Shown piece by piece: positions 30,650 through 39,324 of a DNA stretch of 64,000 nt. The stretch lies in the NCBI GenBank assembly GCA_003105035.1, contig PQAL01000027.1:1-64000 (forward strand). The letters are read 5' to 3'. The notes beneath the pieces were generated by a model that saw only the letters and a list, made by a program, of their open reading frames with translations, was not told where the DNA came from and made no database searches. Source of the DNA: Anaerolineales bacterium. Lineage in GTDB: Bacteria > Chloroflexota > Anaerolineae > Anaerolineales > UBA4823. Position 1 is the first letter of the stretch. Each line of letters opens with the position of its first letter. Position numbers and translations under genes: made by a program.

Positions 30650-31615
30650 TTACCTGTGATGCCCTTCCTGGCCAAATATCCAGCCCTCGATTTTCGAAAG
30701 GTAGGGTGCCAGTGGCTCACCTGTTGGATGGTGACCCTGGACGACGTTTATCATACCATACAGACCCACCAAGGCATCAAAACGATCTTCACCTTCTGGG
30801 CAATCGCCGAAGCCATCCAGGATATCCGACCTGACCCCTGGCTTGAGATGGATATTATGGGACTGTGCCCAACTAAGCAAAGGTTCAGCGAAGGAAAGCC
30901 GATCTTGATGGCAGCGCTTACTTTTTAAAATGGGTGAAGTAAAGGATAAGCCGAGATGGTGATAAAATTCCGCAGGATAGGTTTCGAGCGCAACCAGATT
31001 GCCTGGCAGGCAACAATTTTCAAGGGAGCCTGAAAATGGCCAGATGGTTAAGTTCTGAGATTTGTCGGTAAGGGCGGGAGTGAGCAGATCTCGCCAGCCG
31101 GAAATGGCCGCTTTCCCGACCTGTTGACTGCCCAAGGTCCAGAAAAGGGGGCATGCGGAGCGGCGAGAATCATGGGCTATTTCGCATAGCCTGTATAGCT
31201 GGGCGAATGATAAATCCAGGCTATGTTCGAGAAATGCGCGTTTTGCACCTCCCGGCCTGGCAGGGTAGAAAGGACGGTGTAGAGATATTTCTTCTGCGAA
31301 ATCACAGGGAGAGTAAAAAGACTCCCAATCCGGGTACCCAAAGTTGACTAGTGCTGATAAATAATCGGTGATGTGCACTTTCTGGGCGTAGGCAATTGGC
31401 AGACCAATGGGAAAATCAAAACCGGCCAGGACACAACCATGTACCTGCAGGGAGGAAACCAGATGACGAAATATTCCGCCTGGAGCACTTACGTTATTGA
31501 GTTCAGTAATTATCCAGTGGCGGTCAGGTTGTTTGGCAGCAACTGCTACCCAACATTTTGTTGGATTGACGCTCCAATCCACGTGAGCAATCAGGCTGAC
31601 ATCACGAAAGGCCAT
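30650..31615 (-). CDS. DUF429-type RNase H-like protein
   Basis: A 321-residue protein that begins with a strand ending in Asp (IAHVDWSV) and has GFDFPIGLP near residue 66, ETYPAEFYHHLG near 215 and EDRFDALVGLYG near 278. These acidic positions match the DUF429 family, predicted to have an RNase H-like fold. The function is not established. It forms an 8- to 12-base-spaced pair with the AlkZ-related gene upstream and the SDR downstream, all on the minus strand. Confidence 0.7.
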   Translation of the reverse strand: MAFRDVSLIAHVDWSVNPTKCWVAVAAKQPDRHWIITELNNVSAPGGIFRHLVSSLQVHGCVLAGFDFPIGLPIAYAQKVHITDYLSALVNFGYPDWESFYSPCDFAEEISLHRPFYPARPGGAKRAFLEHSLDLSFAQLYRLCEIAHDSRRSACPLFWTLGSQQVGKAAISGWRDLLTPALTDKSQNLTIWPFSGSLENCCLPGNLVALETYPAEFYHHLGLSFTSPILKSKRCHQDRLSFAEPLLSWAQSHNIHLKPGVRSDILDGFGDCPEGEDRFDALVGLYGMINVVQGHHPTGEPLAPYLSKIEGWIFGQEGHHR

Positions 31616-31622
31616 AGTTGGA

Positions 31623-32477
31623 TCAGGTTAATTCCGCCAGAATCATCCATTCCCCCGCTTGCCCTTCCAGTGCCTGATGGTTTCTAATCAGCTGTTTGTG
31701 TTCCAAACGGCTCACTGCTTGGTCAATTTCCGCTGGTTTCCAAGTGAACAATTTGAGTAGATCACGGTGTTGGGCACAGCCTACAGAAAGAAAATATAGC
31801 GTCAGGATTTTACAGCGGGCGTCAATCTCACCCAGGTATCGAGATTGTTCAAGCAGGGACGGCTCGTGGTGAGCAACAATATCATAGGCGAACGAATAAT
31901 GCCAGGAGCCAGCATCCACCACTCCCACTGGCATCACCTTGAAATCGGCTTGCAGGTCAGCCAGAGCGCGGTTGAAACGGCTTTCGCTCTCATGGCTGGT
32001 CAGATGGGCAGCTTTCCGCAGTGAGATTGTATCTAGTGGACTCTGATCAAGTAAAGCTTCATATACTGCCTTGGCTTCCTGTGTCATGCGGCCTTGCTCG
32101 TATTGGGTAAGATAATCTTCTTCGGGGGAACCATAATTTTCGGTCAGGGCATAGAAGTAAGGGGTAACAGCCATCGATAAGATGGTGGCTTTTTTACGCA
32201 GAATTTTTGCGTAATACCAGACGTGCTGGCCCAGTAATGAATCCTTCCAATCCCAGGTGACGTGACCCGGATCATCGTGCTCATTCGGAACCGGGCGATC
32301 TCCAGATACTGCACCCCACAAACTGGGCAGGGTAATTCCATTGATCGGCCAGAAATAAATAAAACCGCGCTGATTTACATACTGGATGGCTTCGGCTTTC
32401 GTTTTGAGTTGAATACCAGGGCGAAATCCAAAAGTGGATGCGCGGTATTCCTTTATTCGATCTACGATGCTCGCCAA
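31623..32477 (-). CDS. AlkZ-related winged-helix protein
   Basis: A 284-residue protein with FIYFWPINGITLPSLWGAV near residue 40, a DDPGHVTWDWKDSLLG block near 68, ENYGSPEEDYL near 113 and LDTISLRKAAHLTSHES near 148. These match proteins annotated as AlkZ-related. AlkZ and YcaQ are HTH_42-fold DNA glycosylases that repair alkylated or crosslinked DNA. The catalytic Q-x-Q motif of those enzymes is not visible, so glycosylase activity is not assured. Pairing with a DUF429 nuclease-like gene suggests a nucleic-acid role (inference). Confidence 0.65.
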   Translation of the reverse strand: MASIVDRIKEYRASTFGFRPGIQLKTKAEAIQYVNQRGFIYFWPINGITLPSLWGAVSGDRPVPNEHDDPGHVTWDWKDSLLGQHVWYYAKILRKKATILSMAVTPYFYALTENYGSPEEDYLTQYEQGRMTQEAKAVYEALLDQSPLDTISLRKAAHLTSHESESRFNRALADLQADFKVMPVGVVDAGSWHYSFAYDIVAHHEPSLLEQSRYLGEIDARCKILTLYFLSVGCAQHRDLLKLFTWKPAEIDQAVSRLEHKQLIRNHQALEGQAGEWMILAELT

Positions 32478-32578
32478 TGTTTTTTCCTGGCCACAAAAAA
32501 ATTTGATCTTGCCGTTTAATCGAAATTAACCTTGTGCGGTTTGACTCCCAAAATCATCACTCAGTAGATAGGAAGAAA

Positions 32579-32773
32579 TTAACCGCCGGAGATCACCGGG
32601 ACAAGCTTGATCTCGTCATTTTCCATGACAATCTCATCATCAGTGATGAGCTGGCCATCACGGGTAGCAAGAACACTATCTGGCTCGAAACCCAATTTTT
32701 GCAATGCTTTACGTACGGTGCTCCCGTGCTTAATTTCAAAAACATGTTTTCGAAAAATCATTTTTGCAGTCAT
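32579..32773 (-). CDS. ThiS/MoaD-like ubiquitin-fold sulfur carrier
   Basis: A 64-residue protein with a beta-grasp pattern (FEIKHGSTVRKAL, then DDEIVMENDEIKLVPVISGG) and the C-terminal Gly-Gly that is adenylated and thiocarboxylated in ThiS, MoaD and TtuB. No E1-like adenylyltransferase, TtuA or thiazole synthase is in the window, so its pathway (thiamine, molybdopterin or tRNA 2-thiolation) cannot be told. A Mo hydroxylase is encoded in the window, which shows the cell needs molybdopterin. Confidence 0.75.
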   Translation of the reverse strand: MTAKMIFRKHVFEIKHGSTVRKALQKLGFEPDSVLATRDGQLITDDEIVMENDEIKLVPVISGG

Positions 32774-33119
32774 GTTTGTAATTTAACCACAAAGCTATCG
32801 GATTTACACTCGAATCTTCCGGCAAATCTCTGGAATTCTACACAAAAATGACACAAATTTACCTTTTATTATCCAATTATTAATATTTGAAGCATAACTT
32901 TCGGGGATAATTCTCGACTATTCAAAAAAGAGAGTTCAATATTAAACCAGACGAACGTTACATCCCTTCAGAAAAGGAGAATATTTATTAGCCCTACCAT
33001 GCAGATGCTTAGGGCAGTAATTGATTGCTGTTCAGAGTCAACGCAGATCGAGTGGCACGAGCGTAGAATTTGAGAAACAGCTATGCTTAGAACCATGTCT
33101 ACCTTTGGTGAGGAGGTGC
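32774..33119. other. AT-rich intergenic region before the cytochrome operon
   Basis: 346 bases without a supported gene. It separates the minus-strand ThiS-like gene from the plus-strand cytochrome operon and must hold both promoters. I see no consensus promoter. A 24-codon frame from ATG 33000 exists, but its nearest AAGGAG is 19 bases away, so I do not call it. An in-frame ATG at 33021 upstream of the cytochrome lacks a ribosome site. Confidence 0.5.
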
Positions 33120-35315
33120 ATGTTGCTTCGTGGTTTTTTAATTAAATCTGGCCTTATTACTATATTTGTCATTTTTGGTCTGGTGACAAACCTGATCGCG
33201 CTGGCTTACCTCGAGCCATTCAGCCCGGGCAACCTGCTTTTTCCACTGCAGGATTTTGCTGAACAACAAGGCTTCCACCTGTATTCAAATCCATTGGATC
33301 GAGCAAATTACGCGCTAAACCTGCTCGAGCAACGTATCGATGACCTAAGAATCCGAACCGGAACAAACTATGAGCTGGCTGCCCTTCGTTCACTGGACAA
33401 GGCAATCGATCGAGCGACTGCTGTTATCAGTCTTGTTCAACAAGGGCAAGGCGAGGAGATACGAACCCGGCTACTCTCGTTGGCACAAGCTGCCAGGGAA
33501 AAAATCCTGCTGCTCAAGATTGTCCCTGACGAAAATCGAGATCTTTTCGGAGCTTTTCAAACCAAGCTGGATACCTTGATTATGATGGTTGAAAAACCGG
33601 GCGTGGAAAATACTGAGCTGAGCCGGGTGATGAGCATCAGGCTGGAAGATCCAGGTAAAACCGGGGATCCGATCGCTATTGCCATGGTGGCAGGAGGGTT
33701 GATCCCATTCCCACCGGGAAGCGCTGGCGCAGTTCATGCTTTTTATCCTTTGGATGGACAACATGTGCTGTTGAGTTGCAGCACGTGCCATAATGCTGGA
33801 AAATACATCGGAACCCCTAATAAATGTGCCCCGTGCCATATTGAGAAACGTCCCAACCCACATTACGAAGGCGATTGTGAAGCCTGCCATACTGCCCTGG
33901 CTTGGGACGATATCCATTTTGATCATGCAGGCATAGGGAATGTCGACTGCCTTTCATGCCACAAGGATGACACCCCATCAGACCATTATGCGGGGCAATG
34001 TTCCATATGCCATGATACTCTGGACTGGACAGATGTAACCTTTAATCATGAAGTTGCCGGTGCAGTTGATTGTGTCACCTGTCACTTAAAAAATTCGCCC
34101 AGTGGTCATTTTGCGGGGCAATGCTCGAACTGCCATAGCTATTCGAGCTGGCGAAATGCCCAATTTAAGCATCAAGGAAATGAAAATTGCGTTTCCTGTC
34201 ACACTAAGGATACACCAGCTAACCATTATGGAGGGCAATGCTCAACGTGCCATTCCACCAGCAGCTGGAGCGGGGCAAGATCGCATGATGGACTGACCGA
34301 TTGTATCTCATGTCATTCTAAGGATGCACCCGCAGCGCATTACCCGGGCCAGTGCTCAACCTGCCATAACTTCTCTGGTGGTTGGGCTAGTTACCGCGTA
34401 AACCACTCTGGTTTGACGGATTGCAGGGCGTGCCATGCAAAAGATTCACCTGCGAATCATTATGGAGGCCAGTGCTCACAATGCCATGATCCAAATAGCT
34501 GGAGTGGTGCACAATTTAGCCACAGCGGCTTAAGCGATTGTAATTCGTGCCATTCTGGCGATGCACCGGGTAACCATTATCCTGGGCAATGCTCAAGCTG
34601 CCATAACACCAGTGGCTGGAGCGGTGCGGTATTCAGCCATAGCGGTTTCAACGATTGTCGCTCCTGCCATACGAACAATGCACCCCCCAACCATTACCCA
34701 GGCCAATGCTCTAATTGCCACGGCACGAACAGCTGGCAAGGCGTGGTTTTTAACCACAACGGCTTCACCGATTGCACCTCCTGTCATGCGAACAACGCTC
34801 CTCCAAATCATTACCCGGGCCAATGTTCCGGCTGCCACAATACCAGTAGCTGGCAGGGAGCAGGATTCAACCACAATAATTTCACTGACTGCCAGTCGTG
34901 TCACTCCGGAGATGCCCCTCAAGGACACTATCCAGGGCAGTGTTCCAACTGCCACAACACAAATAGCTGGTCGGGAGCAAACTTTAACCATAACGGCTAC
35001 ACCGATTGCACATCCTGCCATGCGGGAAACGCACCAGGCAACCATTATTCCTACCAGTGTTCTACCTGCCATAATACGAATAGTTGGTCGGGAGGCTATT
35101 TCAACCACCAGGGTATCACTGACTGTATCTCATGTCACCTGAAAGACCGACCGGATCACCATGACCAGGGCCAGTGCTCGGATTGCCACGGTACGGACCA
35201 TTGGGGTGATGGAGGTGATGGTATTAACCCTGGTGTATTGTTAGCTGGAATCAGCTGTTCGGCGTGCCATAACGATATCGTACTTGCCTTACCACTTCAG
35301 GAGAGAAAGCAATAA
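33120..35315 (+). CDS. 26-haem cytochrome c with DUF5667-like N-terminal region
   Basis: A 731-residue exported protein with one N-terminal span (about residues 10-30). Residues about 33-150 are helical and open with PFSPGNLLFPL, resembling the DUF5667 segment of the protein at 39987. From residue about 220 to 717 there are 26 CXXCH motifs, which I counted. They fall in units of about 39 residues, each with two motifs, in the pattern HxG-x-TDCxSCH then HYPGQCSxCH and SWxG. Extra His in HNG and NHY could be distal ligands. It would be a long linear electron carrier outside the membrane. ATG 33120 has AGGAGG three bases upstream; TTG 33123 is equally possible. A ferredoxin gene follows at once. 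Confidence 0.88.
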   Translation: MLLRGFLIKSGLITIFVIFGLVTNLIALAYLEPFSPGNLLFPLQDFAEQQGFHLYSNPLDRANYALNLLEQRIDDLRIRTGTNYELAALRSLDKAIDRATAVISLVQQGQGEEIRTRLLSLAQAAREKILLLKIVPDENRDLFGAFQTKLDTLIMMVEKPGVENTELSRVMSIRLEDPGKTGDPIAIAMVAGGLIPFPPGSAGAVHAFYPLDGQHVLLSCSTCHNAGKYIGTPNKCAPCHIEKRPNPHYEGDCEACHTALAWDDIHFDHAGIGNVDCLSCHKDDTPSDHYAGQCSICHDTLDWTDVTFNHEVAGAVDCVTCHLKNSPSGHFAGQCSNCHSYSSWRNAQFKHQGNENCVSCHTKDTPANHYGGQCSTCHSTSSWSGARSHDGLTDCISCHSKDAPAAHYPGQCSTCHNFSGGWASYRVNHSGLTDCRACHAKDSPANHYGGQCSQCHDPNSWSGAQFSHSGLSDCNSCHSGDAPGNHYPGQCSSCHNTSGWSGAVFSHSGFNDCRSCHTNNAPPNHYPGQCSNCHGTNSWQGVVFNHNGFTDCTSCHANNAPPNHYPGQCSGCHNTSSWQGAGFNHNNFTDCQSCHSGDAPQGHYPGQCSNCHNTNSWSGANFNHNGYTDCTSCHAGNAPGNHYSYQCSTCHNTNSWSGGYFNHQGITDCISCHLKDRPDHHDQGQCSDCHGTDHWGDGGDGINPGVLLAGISCSACHNDIVLALPLQERKQ
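34419..35200 (+). repeat. 117-bp in-frame tandem repeat in the multihaem gene
   Basis: The element encoding DCxSCH recurs at 34419, 34536, 34653, 34770, 34887, 35004 and 35121, exactly 117 bp apart each time. The preceding interval is 120 bp. Each unit encodes 39 residues and two CXXCH motifs. Constant length with divergent codons points to duplication of one dihaem module followed by drift. Confidence 0.85.
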
Positions 35316-35316
35316 C

Positions 35317-35592
35317 ATGAGTTTAAAAAACTGGCTGGAAGCAGCCGAAACCAAGAGACAGGTGCTGGTCCAGGGGCAGGTGGTGCCAGACCCATCCCGT
35401 TGTGTACAGTGCGGGGTATGCACCTTCCATTGCCCGATCGGTATTGATATCAGGCGCCATGCGTGGATTGGTGCACCAGTCACGGATAGTCGATGCCTGA
35501 CGTGTGGTGAGTGCGTTCGGCGTTGCCCACGTGGGGTATTAAGTTTCGAACGAACCAATCTGTTTAGCAATTCACGGTTTACGACAGGATGA
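35317..35592 (+). CDS. 2[4Fe-4S] ferredoxin-like protein
   Basis: A 91-residue soluble protein with two cluster motifs, CVQCGVCTFHCP and CLTCGECVRRCP, separated by GIDIRRHAWIGAPVTDSR. The long spacer and the motif style resemble the iron-sulfur parts of HdrC-like and NosR-like proteins more than the compact clostridial ferredoxin. No signal peptide is present, so it is cytoplasmic and could pass electrons to the membrane part of the conduit. CAGGAGAG lies about 11 bases before ATG 35317. The stop overlaps the next ATG (ATGA), giving tight coupling to the 18-haem cytochrome gene. Confidence 0.85.
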   Translation: MSLKNWLEAAETKRQVLVQGQVVPDPSRCVQCGVCTFHCPIGIDIRRHAWIGAPVTDSRCLTCGECVRRCPRGVLSFERTNLFSNSRFTTG

Positions 35593-37067
35593 AACAACCA
35601 AAACCGCTCGGCTCTTTAGCAGGGTTTTTTATGACGACTATGCTGTTAGTGGGGTTGGCGCTACTTTTGTGGTCAAAACAGGGCGTGGCGTTCAGCCCTG
35701 GCCAGATCAGCGCCAAGAGCAGTCCGGGCGTCAGCCTTAAAGGTTACCAATCACACGCCGAATTTGAGAAGAAGTGCGGCGCCTGCCACGCGCCATTGAG
35801 CACAAACCTGGGGGCAAAATGCCTGGCATGCCACGAAGCCGTCAACCAGCAGATCCAGACTGGACAAGGCATCCACAGCCAGATCGCAAATGTTGCTATG
35901 TGTGCAGCTTGCCACCCTGACCATCGTGGCCGAGATTTTGACCCGACAAAGGCATCCTTCCTTCACTTCGATCACTCCACCACAGGTTTCAGGTTGAATT
36001 TCCACCAGTTTAATTATGATGCTTCTTCGTTGGGTTGCACCGAATGCCATCAGAATGGTTCCTATAACAGTGTAGACAACCAAATCTGCCTGAATTGCCA
36101 CGGCGAGCATGACAACCAGTTTGCTGCGATACACCCCAGCAATTATGGTGAAGACTGTCTGGCCTGCCATGATGGAGCAGACCGAATGATAAATTTCGCC
36201 CATTCTGAAACAGGCTATCCGTTGGAGGGAAAGCATGAACAGGTCGCATGTAGTGAATGCCATCGTGACAGCAATTTTACCGATACACCGCGTAATTGCC
36301 AGGAGTGCCATGCAGAACCGGCGGAGCATAAAGGTGTATTCGATCAAACATGCGAGACCTGCCACTCTCCCAAAGGCTGGTTGCCGGCTAATTTAAATGG
36401 GCAGACTTTCACCCACCAGGATACAGTGAAATTCAGTTTGGCATTGCACAAAAAGGATTATGCTGGTCAGGTGATCACTTGCGTGACCTGCCACCCATCT
36501 GACTTAAAGTCTTTTGACTTGCAGGTCTGCATCACCTGCCATAAACAGGAAGATCAAACTTTTATGACCGACCATCAGGTGCAATTCAGCAGCAGCTGCC
36601 TGGATTGTCACGATGGTATGGACCGGCTCAGCAATTTCGACCACAATACTTTCTTTCCCCTTGATGGAAAGCATACCTCAGTCGATTGTGAAACTTGCCA
36701 TGCAAATAAGGTTTTCAAAAACACACCGACCGAATGTTACCAATGCCATGAAGAACCAGATATCCACAAAGGTGTGTTCGGACAACGTTGCGCATATTGC
36801 CACACGACCGATACATGGAGCCCAGCCACCCTTAAATTACACACCTTCCCGATCAACCATGGATTGGATGATCCAGCATTACAGCTAAATTGTGATACCT
36901 GCCATGGGCAGAATTATTATGAATATACCTGCTATAGCTGCCATGACCACCAGGAAAACGAGATCATCCAACAGCATTCGGAGGCAGGTATAACAGAACA
37001 AGACATCCCAGCGTGCGTAAAGTGTCACCCAGACGGGATTGTGAATGCGGCAGAGCGCGTGCCGTGA
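35589..37067 (+). CDS. 18-haem cytochrome c (c3/c7-like)
   Basis: A 492-residue protein with an N-terminal signal or anchor span at about residues 9-29 and 18 CXXCH motifs by my count. The motifs occur in irregular clusters with intervening segments such as HSETGYPLEGKHEQV and HNTFFPLDGKHTSV, in which a His after FPLxGKH is a likely distal ligand, as in cytochrome c3/c7 families. Internal symmetry (two EPxxHKGVF blocks near residues 245 and 400) suggests an ancient duplication. It would sit outside the membrane and accept electrons from the dihaem b protein or hand them to the 26-haem protein. ATGA overlap with the ferredoxin gene. Confidence 0.88.
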   Translation: MKQPKPLGSLAGFFMTTMLLVGLALLLWSKQGVAFSPGQISAKSSPGVSLKGYQSHAEFEKKCGACHAPLSTNLGAKCLACHEAVNQQIQTGQGIHSQIANVAMCAACHPDHRGRDFDPTKASFLHFDHSTTGFRLNFHQFNYDASSLGCTECHQNGSYNSVDNQICLNCHGEHDNQFAAIHPSNYGEDCLACHDGADRMINFAHSETGYPLEGKHEQVACSECHRDSNFTDTPRNCQECHAEPAEHKGVFDQTCETCHSPKGWLPANLNGQTFTHQDTVKFSLALHKKDYAGQVITCVTCHPSDLKSFDLQVCITCHKQEDQTFMTDHQVQFSSSCLDCHDGMDRLSNFDHNTFFPLDGKHTSVDCETCHANKVFKNTPTECYQCHEEPDIHKGVFGQRCAYCHTTDTWSPATLKLHTFPINHGLDDPALQLNCDTCHGQNYYEYTCYSCHDHQENEIIQQHSEAGITEQDIPACVKCHPDGIVNAAERVP

Positions 37068-37085
37068 AGGGAAAACGGGAAACTC

Positions 37086-38426
37086 ATGACTAAGTATCTG
37101 ATCATAGGCGCAGGCGCAGCGGGGGTATCGGCAGCCGAAGCGATCCGCAGCCAGGATCCTGATGGTGAAATCACGCAAATTTGCGAAGAAAACGCTGGTT
37201 ATTATTCCAGGCCAGGCCTGGCATATTATCTGACGGGAGAAATCTCAGAAGACACGCTTTTCCCTGTCGGCCAATCTTATTTTGAAAGGCTTCGTGTGCA
37301 CCTGTTTCATAGCCAGGCGAGGAAGATTATCCCTGCTGAACATTCAGTTATACTGCACAATGGGAATACTTTAGCCTATCACAAACTCTTGATTGCAACC
37401 GGAGCAAGGGCGTCCCTGGCGAAAGTGCCCGGATTGGAGCTGGAGGGTGTGGTGAAAATGGATAGCATCGAAGATGTGAAACGGATTATGAAACATGCCC
37501 ACCGCAGGCGTACAGCAGTCGTCGTTGGAGGTGGGATCACGGCGCTTGAGCTGGTGGAAGGGTTCCGGGCGCGTGGGCTTAAAGTTTTTTACTTCCTGCG
37601 TGGCGATCGCTACTGGTCAAATGTGCTGGATGAAACTGAGTCACATATCGTTGAACACCGCCTGAAGGAGGAGGGAATTGAGCTGCAATACCAAACTGAG
37701 CTGGCGGAGATCCTGGGAAACAAAGGGAAAGTTATCGGTGTGAAAACCACAGATGGCAAGCAGATAAAGTGCGACATTGTAGGGATCGCAATCGGTATCC
37801 AACCCAAGAAAGCACTGGCTGATGAGGCCGGTTTGAAAACTGAGCGGGGGATCTCGGTAAACGAATATCTCAATACTACAGACACCGATATCTTTGCTGC
37901 CGGTGATGTCGCTGAGGTGTATGACCCGACCATCGGCAAGCCGATCCTGGATTCGCTGTGGGCACCAGCTCGCAGACAGGGCTATACCGCCGGGCTTAAT
38001 ATGAGCGGAAGAAGGAACATCTATATCAAAGGAGTGCCATTCAACGTCACTCGCCTCGCTGGATTGACCACAACAATCATTGGAGCCCTTGGGGGACGGG
38101 AGGTTGATGCCGATGTTGTGGGAATCGTAAGGGGGGATAGTGAAGGCTGGCGCCAGATGCCAGAAGCAATCGTCACGCAATCCCGGTTCGATGTAAACCG
38201 TTTACGCATACTAGTTGGCGAAGACAAACTGGTTGGCGCTTTGTTGATGGGTGACCAAACCCTGTCTAGAGCGCTCCATCATTTTATCGTTGATCAGGTA
38301 GATATCAGCCCAATCCGACAAAAACTGGTAGGCCAAGCTGATCACATTTCAAACGTCCTCGCTGATTATTGGTCGAAAATTGTTGCCAGTCCAATGAGAG
38401 AAAACTATGCAACAATCCAGCCGTGA
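37086..38426 (+). CDS. FAD/NAD(P)-dependent oxidoreductase, rubredoxin-reductase-like
   Basis: A 446-residue cytoplasmic flavoprotein. FAD-binding GAGAAGVSAAE is at residues 8-18, the second FAD motif DTDIFAAGDVAE near 270, and the NAD(P) motif VVGGGITALE near 143. The position after the first strand pair where CoA-disulfide reductases have a redox Cys reads SRPGLAYY, so it is a non-disulfide enzyme of the rubredoxin-reductase/NirB type. Within this operon it is the likely entry point for NAD(P)H electrons, perhaps to the ferredoxin at 35317. It overlaps the membrane protein gene by 20 bases. Confidence 0.87.
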   Translation: MTKYLIIGAGAAGVSAAEAIRSQDPDGEITQICEENAGYYSRPGLAYYLTGEISEDTLFPVGQSYFERLRVHLFHSQARKIIPAEHSVILHNGNTLAYHKLLIATGARASLAKVPGLELEGVVKMDSIEDVKRIMKHAHRRRTAVVVGGGITALELVEGFRARGLKVFYFLRGDRYWSNVLDETESHIVEHRLKEEGIELQYQTELAEILGNKGKVIGVKTTDGKQIKCDIVGIAIGIQPKKALADEAGLKTERGISVNEYLNTTDTDIFAAGDVAEVYDPTIGKPILDSLWAPARRQGYTAGLNMSGRRNIYIKGVPFNVTRLAGLTTTIIGALGGREVDADVVGIVRGDSEGWRQMPEAIVTQSRFDVNRLRILVGEDKLVGALLMGDQTLSRALHHFIVDQVDISPIRQKLVGQADHISNVLADYWSKIVASPMRENYATIQP

Positions 38427-39219
38427 ATTGTGGCTATCATTTTTCGCCATCATCCTGATCACGCTCATTTATGTGTTTGTGACGATCATGATTGGGGGAA
38501 TACCCGGTGCAAGTGATTTATTCGGTCATAGTATTGGGATTATCGGTTTCATCCTGATGATATTAACCGAAACACTTTACACACTCCGTAAACGTAGCAA
38601 GAGTGCCCGCTGGGGTAGGATGTCTTCCTGGCTGCAATTGCACATATTCACTGGCCTTGTAGGCCCATATATGGTGCTGTTACACAGTTCGTGGAAATTC
38701 AATGGATTGGCTGGATTGGTGATGCTGCTAACGATCGTTATCGTGGTGAGTGGATTCCTAGGTCGTTACATATATACTTCTGTGCCTCGCAATGCGGATG
38801 GGATCGAAATTGAAGCGGCTGAGCTGGCATATCAAATCAGGCTAATCGATGGAGAGCTACAAGGATGGCTGGCTTCGCAACCTGACCTGTACCAGAAGCT
38901 ATCCAAACAGGTATCGCCTGCATCAGTGGGCAGAAGCAGTACGGTCGTATTCACCAGGGCATTTGACGATTGGAATGCACGGGTAGGCTGGTGGCTAGTT
39001 AGTAGCAAGATGGATAAGGATGCCCGCAGCCAGGCAAAGCAGCTGAATGAATTGTTGAAAAAAAGCCGTAGCCTTAGACGACAGCTGGGATCAATCGCCA
39101 TGACCAGGCGGCTTCTAGGTTTATGGCACGCAATCCACGTGCCAGTGGGGATTGTGTTATTCATCGCCGCGTTTATCCATACTCTAGCCGCGATTTATTA
39201 TGCTACTTTATTACGGTAA
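38407..39219 (+). CDS. Putative dihaem b-type membrane cytochrome
   Basis: A 270-residue membrane protein with about five spans (residues 9-31, 43-60, 75-96, 100-122 and 240-266) and a charged cytoplasmic or external domain of about 115 residues between the last two. Two spans carry paired histidines: His79 and His93 in one, His244 and His258 in the other, both with 13 residues between. That is the classical pattern for two stacked b haems across a membrane, as in ferric reductases. Family assignment by name is not possible. In context it would move electrons from the flavoprotein/ferredoxin to the extracytoplasmic multihaem cytochromes. Confidence 0.7.
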   Translation: MQQSSRELWLSFFAIILITLIYVFVTIMIGGIPGASDLFGHSIGIIGFILMILTETLYTLRKRSKSARWGRMSSWLQLHIFTGLVGPYMVLLHSSWKFNGLAGLVMLLTIVIVVSGFLGRYIYTSVPRNADGIEIEAAELAYQIRLIDGELQGWLASQPDLYQKLSKQVSPASVGRSSTVVFTRAFDDWNARVGWWLVSSKMDKDARSQAKQLNELLKKSRSLRRQLGSIAMTRRLLGLWHAIHVPVGIVLFIAAFIHTLAAIYYATLLR

Positions 39220-39324
39220 CAATTCCAGAAGAAGAATAGCCTTGCAATTCTAAATTTAATTGTTGGTACAGCTAGGTTAAAAAGAAAAAAAACTGAAGCA
39301 AAATTAATAATGATGCATAACTTT

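Noticed and set aside
33000-33074. 24-codon leader peptide before the cytochrome
   Set aside because: The nearest AAGGAG is 19 bases from the ATG and the peptide has no regulatory pattern.
34561-35142. Long open frames of 170-193 codons overlapping the cytochrome on both strands
   Set aside because: They are shadows of the repeated codon pattern, have no ribosome sites and show low-complexity Thr/Ala/Ile content.
34419-35200. CRISPR-like periodic repeats
   Set aside because: The 117-bp period is in frame, encodes CXXCH modules and has no short identical repeats with unique spacers.
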